Source of the DNA: Leminorella grimontii ATCC 33999 = DSM 5078
GTDB lineage: Bacteria; Pseudomonadota; Gammaproteobacteria; Enterobacterales; Enterobacteriaceae
DNA: 64,000 nucleotides
Assembly: GCF_000439085.1 (NCBI RefSeq)
Contig: NZ_AUUA01000001.1
Location: 806,001-870,000 of the forward strand
Reading direction: 5' to 3'
Part shown: one piece after another, positions 8,496-18,153 of the stretch
Position numbering within the stretch: the stretch's first letter is position 1
Layout: each line of letters opens with the position of its first letter
Position numbers and translations under genes: made by a program
The notes under the pieces: model-generated
The model's database searches: none
What the model was told of the DNA's origin: nothing
Seen by the model: only the letters and a program-made list of their open reading frames with translations

Positions 8496-9137
8496 TTAGC
8501 CTTTCGCGTGAGCTACCGCTTCGCTGGCAAGCTCGGTGATGCGCTTAAAGTCGCCTTTGGCGATAGCGTCAGTTGGAACGAACCATGAACCGCCGACGCA
8601 CAGCACGCCAGGCAGAGCCAGATAGTCGCGGCAGTTGGCAAGCGAAATCCCGCCTGTCGGGCAGAAGCGAACCTGAGGAATGACGCTGCTGATAGCCTGC
8701 AGCGCCTTCACGCCGCCGTTGGCCTCGGCTGGGAAAAACTTGAACTCGCGCAGGCCGTAGTCCATACCGAGCATCAGTTCAGACACGCTGCTAACGCCGG
8801 GAATAAGCGGAATGTCGCCGTCAACCGCCGCCTGCAGCAGGGGTTCTGTCAAACCGGGGCTGATGGCGAACTGGCCGCCGGCCGCCGCAACGTCGGCCAG
8901 CTGCTGCGGAGTAAGCACCGTACCCGCACCGATAATGGCTTCCGGTACCTCTTTGGCAATGGCGCGGATCGCGTCGAGGGCGCAGGGAGTACGCAGCGTC
9001 ACTTCTAAAACGCGTACGCCGCCGGCAACCAGCGCCTTTGCCAAAGGAACCGCGTCCTTTAGCTCTTTAATCACGATGACGGGCACAACCGGCCCGGCGG
9101 ATAAAATGCTTTCTGCGCTCGTTTTCCAATTTTTCAT
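8496..9137 (-). CDS. eda: 2-keto-3-deoxy-6-phosphogluconate (KDPG) aldolase
   Basis: A 213-residue class I aldolase. It cleaves KDPG to pyruvate and glyceraldehyde-3-phosphate in the Entner-Doudoroff and hexuronate pathways. Visible family blocks: [15 protein letters not shown] with the catalytic Glu, IGAGTVL, FAISPGL, and [11 protein letters not shown] with the Schiff-base Lys, then CPTGGI and GGSW. Length equals that of E. coli Eda. It is the last gene of zwf-pgl-eda. The partner dehydratase gene edd, which sits between zwf and eda in E. coli, is absent here. Confidence 0.95.
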   Translation of the reverse strand: MKNWKTSAESILSAGPVVPVIVIKELKDAVPLAKALVAGGVRVLEVTLRTPCALDAIRAIAKEVPEAIIGAGTVLTPQQLADVAAAGGQFAISPGLTEPLLQAAVDGDIPLIPGVSSVSELMLGMDYGLREFKFFPAEANGGVKALQAISSVIPQVRFCPTGGISLANCRDYLALPGVLCVGGSWFVPTDAIAKGDFKRITELASEAVAHAKG

Positions 9138-9236
9138 TTATTGAGTTCTCCAGGTGGCCGGTTGATACTCTTGGTATGCCGCAGCCGTTAAAAATAGCGC
9201 GCGGCGGGCGGCCGCACGCGGGGTTCATACTCTACG

Positions 9237-9932
9237 TCAGGCCGACCAAAAAACGTCAACCGGCGTTTTGGTTTGATGCAGTATCGCGCGCACGGGCATC
9301 TCGTTAACGTCGTCTCCCGCCTGCGCCTGATGATAAACGGCCCGCTTATTCTCACCGACTAAGTGAAGAAAAATCTGGCGGCTGTTAAGCAGCGCGGGCA
9401 GCGTCAGCGTCAGCCTGTCTAACGGCGCCGTCAGCGGCGTCATGCCAATGCACAGGCGTTTGGACGTCATATTCAGCGCGGCGGCAAGATTGTCCGCGCC
9501 GGGAAACAGCGACGCTGTATGGCCGTCGTCGCCCATCCCCAAAATGACGACGTCAAACGGTTTGGCTATCTCTTCAAGCGCCTTTTCAACGTCGTCCACG
9601 TCGCTAAACGGCGTTGGGCTGGCGTTCTTTAACGGCACAAAGCGCGCCGCCTTTGCCGCATCGCGCAGCAGGTTTTCACGAACCAGACGTCCGTTGCTTG
9701 ACTCATCGTCTTCATCTACCCAGCGTTCGTCCGCCAGCGTTATCGTCACTCGCGCCCAGTCCAGCGGATGCTGGCTGAGCAGCTTGAACAACCCCAGCGG
9801 CGTCTTTCCGCCGGAAACCACCAGACTTGCCTGTCCCTTTTCCTTAATCCCTTGCTGTAACGTAGCAACGATACGTTGAGCCAGCCGGCGGTTTAACTCG
9901 TCTGCGGTAGGAAAGCTCGTTAAGTTGGCCAT
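9237..9932 (-). CDS. pgl: 6-phosphogluconolactonase (DevB/SOL type)
   Basis: 231 residues. It hydrolyses 6-phosphogluconolactone to 6-phosphogluconate, the step after Zwf. Family motifs: SGGKTPLGLFKLL near the N-terminus, ITLADERWV, and GMGDDGHTASLFPG. This is the DevB/glucosamine-6-P-isomerase-like type, not the beta-propeller YbhE type of E. coli. The ATG at 9932 is preferred over an in-frame GTG at 9941, because AAAGGG lies 8 nt before it. It sits 83 bp after zwf and 99 bp before eda, all on one strand. Confidence 0.93.
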   Translation of the reverse strand: MANLTSFPTADELNRRLAQRIVATLQQGIKEKGQASLVVSGGKTPLGLFKLLSQHPLDWARVTITLADERWVDEDDESSNGRLVRENLLRDAAKAARFVPLKNASPTPFSDVDDVEKALEEIAKPFDVVILGMGDDGHTASLFPGADNLAAALNMTSKRLCIGMTPLTAPLDRLTLTLPALLNSRQIFLHLVGENKRAVYHQAQAGDDVNEMPVRAILHQTKTPVDVFWSA

Positions 9933-10015
9933 GGCGTTCACCCTTTATCTCTTTTTATCCACCTGATTTCGGCGACCCGTCGGTCGCCGATGCATAAATC
10001 GGCTCGGCGATTTTG

Positions 10016-11491
10016 CTATTCGAACTCGCTCCACGAGCGGCCATCGCGAGTAATCATCGCAACAGAAGCGACCGGCCCCCAGGTACCCGACTGGTACGGC
10101 TTGGGCGGTTCGTTATCCGCAGCCCAAGCGTCCATAATAGAATCAACCCACTTCCAGGCCTCTTCTACTTCGTCACGGCGCACGAACAGCGCCTGAATAC
10201 CGCGCATGGCCTCCAGCAGCAGGCGCTCATAGGCGTCGGCGACGCGCTGCTCGTGGAAGGTGTCTGAGAAACTCAGGTCAAGCTTGGTGGTTTGCAGGCG
10301 ATGCTTGTGATCGAGCCCCGGCACTTTATTAAGGATCTGTACCTCAACGCCTTCATCCGGCTGCAGGCGAATGGTCAGCGTATTCGGCGGCAGCGACTGG
10401 TAAGAGTCGCGGAACAGGTTCATCGGCGGATTCTTAAAGTAGACCACCACTTCGGTACACTTGGTCGGCAGACGCTTACCGGTTCTCAAATAGAACGGCA
10501 CGCCGGCCCAGCGCCAGTTGTCGATGTCGACGCGAATAGCGACAAAGGTTTCCGTATTACTGCGCTTGTTGGCGCCCTCTTCTTCCAGATAACCGGGCAC
10601 TTTCTGCCCCTGAACGAAGCCCGCCGTATACTGACCGCGAACGGTTCTTTCACGTACGTTAGTGTGATCGATGCGCCGAAGCGAACGCAGCACCTTAACC
10701 TTTTCGTCGCGGATGCGGTCGGCGCTGAGATCGACCGGCGGCGACATGGCAATCATCGTCAGAATTTGCAGCAGGTGGTTTTGCACCATGTCGCGCATCT
10801 GGCCCGCTTTGTCAAAGTAGCCCCAGCGGCCTTCAATGCCGACCTCTTCAGAAACGGTGATCTGCACGTGATCGATGGCCGAATTGTCCCACTTGGCGGC
10901 AAACAGCGAGTTGGCAAAGCGCAGCGCCAACAGGTTCAATACCGTTTCTTTACCGAGATAGTGGTCAATGCGGTAAACCTGCGATTCGTCAAAATACTGC
11001 GCAACCTGATCGTTGATTTCCTGAGAAGACTTCAAATCTGTTCCCAGCGGCTTTTCCATCACCACGCGGCTGGGAAACTTGCTTAGGCCGGCTTCGCCCA
11101 GTCCGCGGCAAACGGCGCCGAACGTGCTTGGCGGCATAGCGAAGTAGTTGATGGTAATTCGGCTTTCCTGATCGAGCATCTCTCCCAGGCGAGTAAAGCC
11201 GGCGCCGTCGTTAACGTCCAGATTGCAAAAGTCCAGACGCTGGCTCAAACGCTGCCAGACTTCGGCGTCAACCGCCTCTTTCATGAAGGTTTTCAGCGCG
11301 GTTTCAACGACCTCAATATAGGCAGCCTTATCCCAGTCTGCCCTTCCCACGCCGATAATGCGGGTATCGATATGGATATGCCCCGCTTTCTCCAGCTGAT
11401 AAAGGGAAGGCAGCAGCTTGCGGCGGGCCAGGTCGCCCTTTGCGCCAAAAATAACCAAGTCACACGCCTGAGCGATTGAATCATCCACCAT
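10016..11491 (-). CDS. zwf: Glucose-6-phosphate 1-dehydrogenase
   Basis: 491 residues, exactly the E. coli length. It oxidises glucose-6-phosphate with NADP+ to 6-phosphogluconolactone, feeding the pentose phosphate and Entner-Doudoroff routes. Motifs: the nucleotide-binding FGAKGDLARRKLLPSLYQL near the N-terminus and the active-site RIDHYLGKETV. GAGGAG lies 6 nt before the ATG. Its promoter region carries a HexR palindrome (11544-11558), so it is probably repressed by the divergent hexR product. Confidence 0.97.
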   Translation of the reverse strand: MVDDSIAQACDLVIFGAKGDLARRKLLPSLYQLEKAGHIHIDTRIIGVGRADWDKAAYIEVVETALKTFMKEAVDAEVWQRLSQRLDFCNLDVNDGAGFTRLGEMLDQESRITINYFAMPPSTFGAVCRGLGEAGLSKFPSRVVMEKPLGTDLKSSQEINDQVAQYFDESQVYRIDHYLGKETVLNLLALRFANSLFAAKWDNSAIDHVQITVSEEVGIEGRWGYFDKAGQMRDMVQNHLLQILTMIAMSPPVDLSADRIRDEKVKVLRSLRRIDHTNVRERTVRGQYTAGFVQGQKVPGYLEEEGANKRSNTETFVAIRVDIDNWRWAGVPFYLRTGKRLPTKCTEVVVYFKNPPMNLFRDSYQSLPPNTLTIRLQPDEGVEVQILNKVPGLDHKHRLQTTKLDLSFSDTFHEQRVADAYERLLLEAMRGIQALFVRRDEVEEAWKWVDSIMDAWAADNEPPKPYQSGTWGPVASVAMITRDGRSWSEFE

Positions 11492-11543
11492 GACAGTCTC
11501 CTCAATCGACCGCAGCTTTGTCTCTTTTGCGGTCTGAAGTTCT

Positions 11544-11558
11544 TGTAATTTTATTACA
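11544..11558. promoter_or_regulatory. HexR operator upstream of zwf
   Basis: The 15-bp palindrome TGTAATTTTATTACA matches the gammaproteobacterial HexR consensus (TGTAATTWWATTACA). It lies 53 bp before the zwf start in the zwf-hexR divergent region. HexR releases this DNA when KDPG binds. A weaker half-site ending AATTACA occurs at 11733-11747, closer to hexR. Confidence 0.9.
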
Positions 11559-11799
11559 TAAGTACTCTACTCTTTTACTTTACTGACGTAAACAGTCAAA
11601 AGAAAAAGCGTGCCTCATATAATAAAACGCCGTTTCAATAGGCTTAATGCGTTAAAACTGCAAGAGTTTTATCTCGTATTCGCCCTGTTTTTTATCGCGT
11701 TCTTGTCAAAATAAGACCGCGATCAAAGTTCGTGAAAAAAAATTACAAAAATGCGTTTTTGTCGCGACGCGCGCTTTTACGCCATAGTATATTTTCATA

Positions 11800-11815
11800 A
11801 AACCAAGATTGGTTT
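11800..11815. repeat. Inverted repeat before hexR
   Basis: AAACCAA and TTGGTTT are perfect 7-bp arms around GA, in the hexR 5' region 44 bp before its ATG. It could be a regulator site or a small RNA hairpin; no specific protein is suggested by the sequence. Confidence 0.4.
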
Positions 11816-11859
11816 CTCCTTTAAATGTAATAGGTAAAAGAGCGCGAGGCAGAAAAGAG

Positions 11860-12696
11860 ATGTTGGAAAGAATTCATCAATGCCGAGATTCACTGAGTAA
11901 ATCGGAGCAGAAAGTCGCCGATGCCATCCTCGCCGCGCCTCAAACGGCCATTCATTCCAGCATTGCGACGCTGGCCAAGATAGCAAACGTCAGCGAGCCT
12001 ACCGTTAACCGCTTTTGTCGACGGCTAAATACGAAGGGGTTCCCTGACTTTAAGCTGGCGCTGGCCCAAAGCCTCGCAAACGGAACGCCCTACGTTAACC
12101 GCAACGTGAGCGAAAACGACGCCACCGACGCCTTTACCTACAAAATCTTTGATTCCGCCGTCGTCAGCCTTAACATGGCGAAAAGCAGCCTTGACATTAT
12201 AGCCATTAATCGCGCCGTTAACCTGCTGATCGCGGCGAAAAAAATCTCGTTTTTCGGCTACGGTGCCTCTTCCGTCGTCGCTCATGACGCCATGAACAAG
12301 TTCTTTCGCTTCAACGTGCCGGTCATCTATTTTGACGACATCGTTTTACAGCAGATGAGCTGCATGAACGCGAACGCTGGCGACGTCGTGGTGCTGATCT
12401 CACACAGCGGCAGGACGAAAAACCTGGTTGAGCTGGCGGAGATCGCCATTAAAAACGGCGCCACCGTTATTGCCATAACCTCTCAGGGAACGCCGCTGGC
12501 AAAAGCGGCGGATCTTGCCATCCTGCTCGACGTGCCGGAAGATACCGACGTTTATATGCCGATGGTCTCTCGCCTTGCTCAGCTCACGATTATCGACGTT
12601 CTGGCCACCGGCTTTACGCTACGCAACTCACAGGCCAAGGACAGCCTGAGGCGGGTAAAAGACGCCCTGAAAGAGTCTCGCTTCGACAAAAAGTAA
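11860..12696 (+). CDS. hexR: HexR, RpiR-family regulator of central carbon metabolism
   Basis: 278 residues. An N-terminal RpiR-type helix-turn-helix (SSIATLAKIANVSEPTVNRFCRRL, given here as its two halves SSIATLAKIA and NVSEPTVNRF) precedes a SIS sugar-phosphate domain with VVLISHSGRTKNLVELA. The C-terminus RVKDALKESRFDKK matches E. coli HexR, but the protein ends there, without the longer E. coli tail. ATG at 11860 gives the family N-terminus MLERIHQCRDSLSKSEQKVA; an upstream in-frame ATG at 11809 lies within the inverted repeat. Divergent from zwf and next to pykA, both typical HexR-controlled genes. Confidence 0.95.
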   Translation: MLERIHQCRDSLSKSEQKVADAILAAPQTAIHSSIATLAKIANVSEPTVNRFCRRLNTKGFPDFKLALAQSLANGTPYVNRNVSENDATDAFTYKIFDSAVVSLNMAKSSLDIIAINRAVNLLIAAKKISFFGYGASSVVAHDAMNKFFRFNVPVIYFDDIVLQQMSCMNANAGDVVVLISHSGRTKNLVELAEIAIKNGATVIAITSQGTPLAKAADLAILLDVPEDTDVYMPMVSRLAQLTIIDVLATGFTLRNSQAKDSLRRVKDALKESRFDKK

Positions 12697-12944
12697 CCTT
12701 TTGTCATTAACGTTTTCGATCGGGTCGCGGCGCGTCGTGAAACGAGGCAGCATCGATTTGTGAAGTGATTGAGATAATGGTATAAAGCCTGACGGTATTA
12801 GAGCCTGTTTAAACGGGCCCGCCATACGAGAAACGAGAAATATACGACAAAAAGCAGCAACCTCAGGTATCACCCTACCTGATTTTCTACCAACAGCTAG
12901 AAAATGGCGGTCAAGCGCTATCGGCCGCATAAATGGAGTTACTC

Positions 12945-14387
12945 ATGTCCAGAAGGCTTAGAAGAACCAAGATTGTTACCACGTTAGGCCCTGCAACTGA
13001 CCGTGACAATAACTTAGAAAAGGTCATTGCAGCAGGCGCCAACGTTGTTCGCCTCAATTTCTCCCACGGTTCCCCAGAAGATCATCTCCTCCGCGCTAAC
13101 AAAGTTCGAGAAATCGCCGCCAAGCTAGGCAAACACGTTGCTATCCTCGGCGACCTCCAGGGCCCCAAAATCCGCGTATCCACCTTCAAGGAAGGCAAAG
13201 TTTTTCTTAACATCGGCGATAAGTTCCTGCTTGATGCTAACCTTTCCGTTGGCGATGGCGATAAAGAAAAGGTCGGCATCGACTATAAAGGGCTGCCGTC
13301 CGACGTAGTTCCCGGCGATATCTTGTTGCTGGACGACGGTCGCGTACAGCTCAAGGTATTAGAAGTTCAGGGTATGAAGGTGTTCACTGAAGTGACCGTC
13401 GGCGGCCCGCTTTCTAATAATAAAGGTATCAACAAGCTGGGCGGCGGCCTGTCGGCAGAAGCGCTGACCGATAAAGACAAGGCCGACATTCTTACCGCGG
13501 CTAAAATCAACGTTGACTACCTGGCCGTTTCCTTCCCGCGCACCGGCGAAGACCTCCACTACGCCCGCCGACTGGCGCGCGACGCCGGCTGTAACGCCAA
13601 AATCGTCGCAAAAGTCGAACGTGCCGAAGCGGTATCAACCGATGAAGCGATTGACGACATCATTCTCGCCTCGGATTCCATTATGGTGGCCCGCGGCGAT
13701 CTCGGCGTTGAAATCGGCGATCCGGAGCTGGTTGCCGTACAGAAGAAGCTTATTCTCCGCGCGCGCCAGCTCAACCGCACCGTGATTACCGCCACGCAGA
13801 TGATGGAGTCGATGATCACTAACCCAATGCCGACCCGTGCGGAAGTGATGGACGTCGCCAACGCGGTGCTTGACGGTACCGACGCCGTGATGCTGTCGGC
13901 GGAGACTGCCGCCGGCCAATACCCGGCTGAAACCGTCGCCGCCATGGCCCGCGTTTGCATCGGCGCGGAAAAGATGCCGCGTCTTAACGTCTCCAAGCAC
14001 CGTATGGACGTTCAGTTCGACAACGTTGAAGACACCATTGCGCTATCGACCATGTACGCCGCTAACCACCTGAAGGGCATTAGCGCGATTATCGCCATGA
14101 CCGAGTCCGGCCGCACGGCGCTCATGATGTCCCGCATCAGCTCCGGCCTGCCGATTTTCGCCATGTCTCGCCATGAGCAAACGCTGAACCTGTGCGCGCT
14201 TTATCGTGGCGTAACGCCGGTGCTGTTCCCCGGCGACTGCGACGGCCTTACCGCCGCAATGGCCGCAACCAATCTTTTGAAGGAAAAGGGCTTCCTGATG
14301 TCCGGCGATCTGGTCATCATCACCCAGGGCGACGTGATGGCGCTGGTCGGCAGCACCAACACCTGCCGTATTTTGCGGGTTGAATAA
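12945..14387 (+). CDS. pykA: Pyruvate kinase II
   Basis: 480 residues, as in E. coli PykA. It makes pyruvate and ATP from phosphoenolpyruvate and ADP. Key blocks: [25 protein letters not shown], the metal/phosphate-binding [11 protein letters not shown], and [19 protein letters not shown]. The ATG at 12945 is chosen, with TGGAGT upstream, over an in-frame ATG at 12933, because the family begins [17 protein letters not shown]. It follows hexR by 248 bp, a gap that contains a GC-rich hairpin near 12802-12817 but no gene. Confidence 0.97.
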   Translation: MSRRLRRTKIVTTLGPATDRDNNLEKVIAAGANVVRLNFSHGSPEDHLLRANKVREIAAKLGKHVAILGDLQGPKIRVSTFKEGKVFLNIGDKFLLDANLSVGDGDKEKVGIDYKGLPSDVVPGDILLLDDGRVQLKVLEVQGMKVFTEVTVGGPLSNNKGINKLGGGLSAEALTDKDKADILTAAKINVDYLAVSFPRTGEDLHYARRLARDAGCNAKIVAKVERAEAVSTDEAIDDIILASDSIMVARGDLGVEIGDPELVAVQKKLILRARQLNRTVITATQMMESMITNPMPTRAEVMDVANAVLDGTDAVMLSAETAAGQYPAETVAAMARVCIGAEKMPRLNVSKHRMDVQFDNVEDTIALSTMYAANHLKGISAIIAMTESGRTALMMSRISSGLPIFAMSRHEQTLNLCALYRGVTPVLFPGDCDGLTAAMAATNLLKEKGFLMSGDLVIITQGDVMALVGSTNTCRILRVE

Positions 14388-14407
14388 TTGTTGTTCTGCT
14401 TATAATG

Positions 14408-14432
14408 AGAAAAGGGCCGATTTCGGCCCTTT
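14408..14432. terminator. Bidirectional terminator between pykA and lpxM
   Basis: AAAAGGGCCGA and TCGGCCCTTTT form a strong hairpin between the convergent ends of pykA (+) and lpxM (-). T-rich tracts lie on both sides. Confidence 0.85.
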
Positions 14433-14454
14433 TCTTTATAGTTAATCTCGTTGG

Positions 14455-15435
14455 CTACTTTTTCTTTCTCGGCCACAGATCCCTTCTTTTATAGGGCTGG
14501 ATCTCCCCGTTTCTGCGCGTCTTGATAAACTTGAGGATCCAAACGTACTGTTCGCGATTTGGCATCACCAGCTTTTCCAGCTCTTCATTCATTCGACGGG
14601 CAATGGTCGGCGAATCCGCATCGGCGATGTCGTCCATCGGCGGATGGATATAGATATCCAAAATCCCCTCTTTCGCACGATACACGGGAAACAGCGGAAC
14701 GATCGCCGCGTGGCACACCTTCATAAGGCGCCCCACCGCGGGCATCGTGGCCTTATAGGTGCCAAAGAAATCCACAAACTCGCTGTGCTCCGGACCGTGA
14801 TCCTGATCGGGGAGATAATAGCCCCAGAATCCCTGACGAACCGAACTGATGAAGGGCTTTATGCCGTCGTCCCGGGCGTGCAGTCGGCCACCGAAGCGGC
14901 GGCGGGCCGCGTTCCACAGCCAATCGACCAGCTCGTTTTTCTGATTATGAAACATGGCCGCCATTTTCTGCCCCTTCGCAGCCAATAGCATAGCGGGTAC
15001 GTCGACGCTCCAGCCATGAGGCACCATGAAAATCACGTTGCGACCGGCGGCGCGCATCTCTTCCATCACCTCTTCGCCGTGCCAGCGTACCCTTTTAAGC
15101 AGATAGTCCGGGCTGCGCACGGCCTGCTCAACCATCAGCAGCATTGACTGGGAGGCGGTGGCAAACATATCGTCAATTAAGGCTTCCCGCTCGCGTTCTT
15201 CCATTTCGGGAAAGCAGTAATAAAGGTTAATTCGCGCTCTTCGGCGAGCGTCGCCCGAAAAGCGGCCAACCCACTTGCCGAGCGCCCCCAGCAGCGGATT
15301 TCTTATCTTGGCTGGAACAAAAGCCAAAAGCAGCATGGCGCCGACGCCAAGCCAGACTCCCCAATATTTGGGAAGAAAGAAAGACTTCTTGAAAACCGGA
15401 ATAAACTCAACGTTTGAACGAGATTGTTTCTGCAT
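14455..15435 (-). CDS. lpxM: Lipid A biosynthesis acyltransferase LpxM (MsbB)
   Basis: 326 residues, inner-membrane anchored by an N-terminal hydrophobic helix (WGVWLGVGAMLLLAFVP). It adds the last secondary acyl chain, usually myristate, to Kdo2-lipid A. The lysophospholipid-acyltransferase HX4D motif is present as HGWSVD, and QDHGPEHSEFVDFFG forms the next conserved block. The position between pykA and mepM is the E. coli one. LpxL/LpxP are close relatives, but context decides for LpxM. Confidence 0.93.
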   Translation of the reverse strand: MQKQSRSNVEFIPVFKKSFFLPKYWGVWLGVGAMLLLAFVPAKIRNPLLGALGKWVGRFSGDARRRARINLYYCFPEMEEREREALIDDMFATASQSMLLMVEQAVRSPDYLLKRVRWHGEEVMEEMRAAGRNVIFMVPHGWSVDVPAMLLAAKGQKMAAMFHNQKNELVDWLWNAARRRFGGRLHARDDGIKPFISSVRQGFWGYYLPDQDHGPEHSEFVDFFGTYKATMPAVGRLMKVCHAAIVPLFPVYRAKEGILDIYIHPPMDDIADADSPTIARRMNEELEKLVMPNREQYVWILKFIKTRRNGEIQPYKRRDLWPRKKK

Positions 15436-15510
15436 GCCAAAAGCTCATTAAGTCGACGAACCGCGTCCGCCTTTATCATTATTGAATTATTACTCGTTAT
15501 ACTTCGAGTA

Positions 15511-15637
15511 TATACTCTTCATACTTCAAGCTGCAGGTGCGTTGGCTACGCTCGTTCACCCGAATCACTTACTTATGTAAGCTCATCGGGACTCTCTCCC
15601 TTGCCGCCTTTCTGCAACTTGAATTATTTCGAGTATA
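15511..15637. repeat. Palindromic intergenic repeat (MITE/ERIC-like)
   Basis: A 127-bp element with imperfect terminal inverted repeats of about 26 bp: the left end reads TATACTC, then TTCAAGCTGCAG; the right end is CTGCAACTTGAA, then GAGTATA. An internal hairpin (CCCGA, then CTTAC against GTAAG, then TCGGG) lies near 15570-15590. Its structure resembles the non-coding palindromic repeats scattered through Yersinia, Serratia and relatives. It lies between lpxM and mepM and could form a strong RNA hairpin. Confidence 0.75.
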
Positions 15638-15656
15638 GGCCGTGTCCTTAAGACAC

Positions 15657-15693
15657 AAAAGAAAACGCTGCCAGGATCGTTAGCAGCGTTTTC
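15657..15693 (-). terminator. Terminator of mepM
   Basis: GAAAACGCTGC (15661-15671) and GCAGCGTTTTC (15683-15693) form an 11-bp stem followed on the minus strand by TTTTCTTTTG. It lies 17 bp after the mepM stop. Confidence 0.8.
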
Positions 15694-15709
15694 TCTTTTT
15701 CTCCAAGAT

Positions 15710-17041
15710 CTAGAAAGTTAGCTGCGGCACAACTTCTTTCACCAGAGCGACATATTCAGCGCGATCTTTACCCGCCAGGCCGTCGGAACGAGGCAGCGTC
15801 GCGGTCAGAGGGTTAACCGCCAATTCGTTGACCCACAGCTCATAGTGCAGGTGCGGCCCGGTTGAACGTCCGGTATTGCCCGATAGCCCAATGCGATCGC
15901 CGCGCTTCACTTTCTGTCCCGGCTTCACCAGAATCTTATTCAGGTGCATATAGCGGGTGCTGTACTGACGGCCGTGGCGGATAGCGACATAGTTGCCCGC
16001 TGCGCCGCTGAACTTGGCGACCACCACTTCGCCGTCGCCGACGGCCAATACCGGAGATCCGATAGGCATTGCAAAGTCAACGCCCTTATGCGGAGCGACT
16101 CGGCCAGTGATCGGGTGCAGGCGACGCGGGTTAAACTGGGATGAAATCTTATACTGCTTGGTGGTCGGGTAACGCAGGAAACCCTTCGCCAGCCCGGCCC
16201 CGTCCTTATTATAGAACTTGCCGTCGGTAGAGCGGATAGCGTAATAGTCTTTGCCGCCGCTTTGCATTCTGACGCCCAGCAGCTGGCTGTTTTCATTCTT
16301 GCCGTTCAGCTTCTCTCTGGAAAGCAAAACGGAGAAGCGATCGCCCTTGCGCAGCTTGCGGAAGTCGAGCTGCCACTGCAGCGCCTTCGTTACCGCGTTG
16401 ATTTCGCCGTTCGTTAAGCCCGCGGCGCGCGCGCTGGAAACAAAGCTGCCGTCCAGAGTGCCGACAACTACGTCGTTTTTCCATTCTCCCTTTAAAACGT
16501 CTACCGTTTCTTTAAACGCGCCGTCGACGCGTTGATAGGTTCGGGTTTCCCGGCGAGAAACGACCCAGGTCAACGCCTGCAAATCGCCTTCTTCGTTCAG
16601 CGTCCAGCTCAGCTGCTGACCAATCTTCAGGTTAGCCAGCGCGCTGTTTTTGTTCGTCAGCAAATAGACGTCGGAGGAATCGATGCCGAACTGGGTAAGA
16701 ATGCTGCTTAACGTATCGCCGCTGGACACAACGTACTCGTTGGGCGCACCCGCGTCGCCAATCTTTTCGTCCAGCTCGTCTTTAGGAATATCGTCATCCG
16801 GCGTCGGCTGGTCCATCGGCTCGGAGTTGTCTACCGCGGCCGTCGAACCATTGGCGGACTCATTGGGAATGGGGATAGTCGGGAGCGGAATAAACCTCTC
16901 GCCCTCTGAAGCAGGCTTATAAATAGCGGCCTGCCAAACGAGTGCACTCCAGGTGAGAAACAGAAGAGCCCCAAAAGTCAGCTTATGGGGCATAGGTAAA
17001 TTGTTATACTTTACGGCAATCGAGCGAACCACTTGCAGCAC
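15710..17041 (-). CDS. mepM: Murein DD-endopeptidase MepM
   Basis: 443 residues. It cleaves D-Ala-mDAP cross-links in peptidoglycan to allow wall growth. Order: a short cytoplasmic N-terminus and a membrane helix (about residues 20-40), an acidic linker, a LysM/OapA-like segment (EYVVSSGDTLSSILTQFGI), and a C-terminal M23 metallopeptidase. The M23 zinc-site motifs are HKGVDFAMPIG and GPHLHYELWVN. As in E. coli it lies next to znuA (20-bp gap), so read-through from the Zur-controlled znuA promoter is likely. Confidence 0.95.
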   Translation of the reverse strand: MLQVVRSIAVKYNNLPMPHKLTFGALLFLTWSALVWQAAIYKPASEGERFIPLPTIPIPNESANGSTAAVDNSEPMDQPTPDDDIPKDELDEKIGDAGAPNEYVVSSGDTLSSILTQFGIDSSDVYLLTNKNSALANLKIGQQLSWTLNEEGDLQALTWVVSRRETRTYQRVDGAFKETVDVLKGEWKNDVVVGTLDGSFVSSARAAGLTNGEINAVTKALQWQLDFRKLRKGDRFSVLLSREKLNGKNENSQLLGVRMQSGGKDYYAIRSTDGKFYNKDGAGLAKGFLRYPTTKQYKISSQFNPRRLHPITGRVAPHKGVDFAMPIGSPVLAVGDGEVVVAKFSGAAGNYVAIRHGRQYSTRYMHLNKILVKPGQKVKRGDRIGLSGNTGRSTGPHLHYELWVNELAVNPLTATLPRSDGLAGKDRAEYVALVKEVVPQLTF

Positions 17042-17061
17042 TACGAATATTCCTCATTGTT

Positions 17062-18033
17062 TCATTCCAGGCAGCTCGCAAACTGTTGGGATAGCTGAGT
17101 TAGAAATTGTAAGTAGCTATCTTTACCTAACGTTATATTGCTGCCGAGCGGATCAAGCACGCCAATTCGGACATCGGTCCCTTTAGCGACAGCGTTGACG
17201 ACGGCTGGCTGGAATTGTGGCTCAGCAAAAACGCACTGCGCTTTATGCTCAACCAACTCTGTTCTTATACTATGCAATCGTTGCGCGCCGGGTTGGATTT
17301 CCGGATTAATAGTAAAATGACCCGACTGGGTTAATCCGAACGCTTTCTCGAAATAGCCATAGGCATCATGGAAAACGAAATATCCTTTACCCCGCAACGG
17401 CTGCATTATATTAGCAATATTTTCTTTTGTCTTCTCTAGTTCTTTTTCAAACTGTGCCAGATTAGCATCTAATTTGTCTTTATTTTGCGGCATAAGTTCC
17501 AATAATTTATCGTGGATTGCGATAGCTGAGCGTTTTGCAATCTCCGGCGACATCCAAATGTGCATATCCATACCGCCGTGATGATGTCCATGTTCATCAT
17601 CATGTTCTTTATTATCAGTAGATTGCGTATCGTGGTCGTGGTCATGATCGTGGTGTTCGTCTCCCTCGGTTCCCTCCGCCAGCAGAGGCTTAACCGACGC
17701 CAGTTCGGTCAGCACGATTTGTTTAGATACGTCCACTTGTGAAAGAGGCTTGGTTAAAAAAGCTTCCATATCGGGGCCAATCCAAACGACTAGAGAGGCC
17801 GAGCGTATTTTCTGGACATCTGACGGCCGAAGCGCATAATCATGCGGCGAAGCGCCATCGGGAAGCAAAACGTCCGTATCCGTTACGCCATCCGTAATAG
17901 CTGCAGCAATAAATCCCAGCGGCTTGGTCGAGGTTAATACGGTCGCGAACGCGCTTGAGCTTACGCCGGCGGCGCATAGGACGCCAACGAGAAAAAGACG
18001 CCGTAATCCGCTAGATTTTCGTATTTGCTGCAT
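17062..18033 (-). CDS. znuA: High-affinity zinc-binding periplasmic protein ZnuA
   Basis: 323 residues. A signal peptide (cleavage near AFA) is followed by a cluster A-I solute-binding protein. Zinc ligand motifs are [11 protein letters not shown], the conserved His in MHIWMSPE, and [14 protein letters not shown] His/Asp-rich loop (HHDHDHDHD and HGHHHGG, about residues 125-155), typical of ZnuA, captures or delivers zinc. The C-terminal Cys in FASCLE pairs with an earlier Cys, as known in E. coli ZnuA. Divergent from znuCB across a Zur box. Confidence 0.95.
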   Translation of the reverse strand: MQQIRKSSGLRRLFLVGVLCAAGVSSSAFATVLTSTKPLGFIAAAITDGVTDTDVLLPDGASPHDYALRPSDVQKIRSASLVVWIGPDMEAFLTKPLSQVDVSKQIVLTELASVKPLLAEGTEGDEHHDHDHDHDTQSTDNKEHDDEHGHHHGGMDMHIWMSPEIAKRSAIAIHDKLLELMPQNKDKLDANLAQFEKELEKTKENIANIMQPLRGKGYFVFHDAYGYFEKAFGLTQSGHFTINPEIQPGAQRLHSIRTELVEHKAQCVFAEPQFQPAVVNAVAKGTDVRIGVLDPLGSNITLGKDSYLQFLTQLSQQFASCLE

Positions 18034-18109
18034 GTGTATGCCTCACTATAGGTAGCTATTTTGTAAACGAGTGTTTGACTATTTTGGTAGATGACTATCG
18101 CCTCTGGTA

Positions 18110-18124
18110 TGTTATAATATAACA
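18110..18124. promoter_or_regulatory. Zur box between znuA and znuCB
   Basis: TGTTATAATATAACA is a perfect palindrome matching the core of the enterobacterial Zur operator. It lies in the 120-bp space between the divergent znuA and znuC starts, 30 bp from znuC. Zinc-loaded Zur would repress both sides. Confidence 0.9.
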
Positions 18125-18153
18125 AATCAAAGGTTGTGCAAGAAAAATGAACT

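Noticed and set aside
8355-8588. 77-codon plus-strand frame near eda
   Set aside because: It runs through the eda terminator hairpin and into the antisense of eda; no SD.
10292-11086. 264-codon plus-strand frame opposite zwf
   Set aside because: Antisense to a full-length glucose-6-phosphate dehydrogenase; typical shadow of GC-rich codon bias.
12802-12817. GCCTGTTTAAACGGGC as a hexR terminator
   Set aside because: It forms a hairpin but no T-run follows on either strand.
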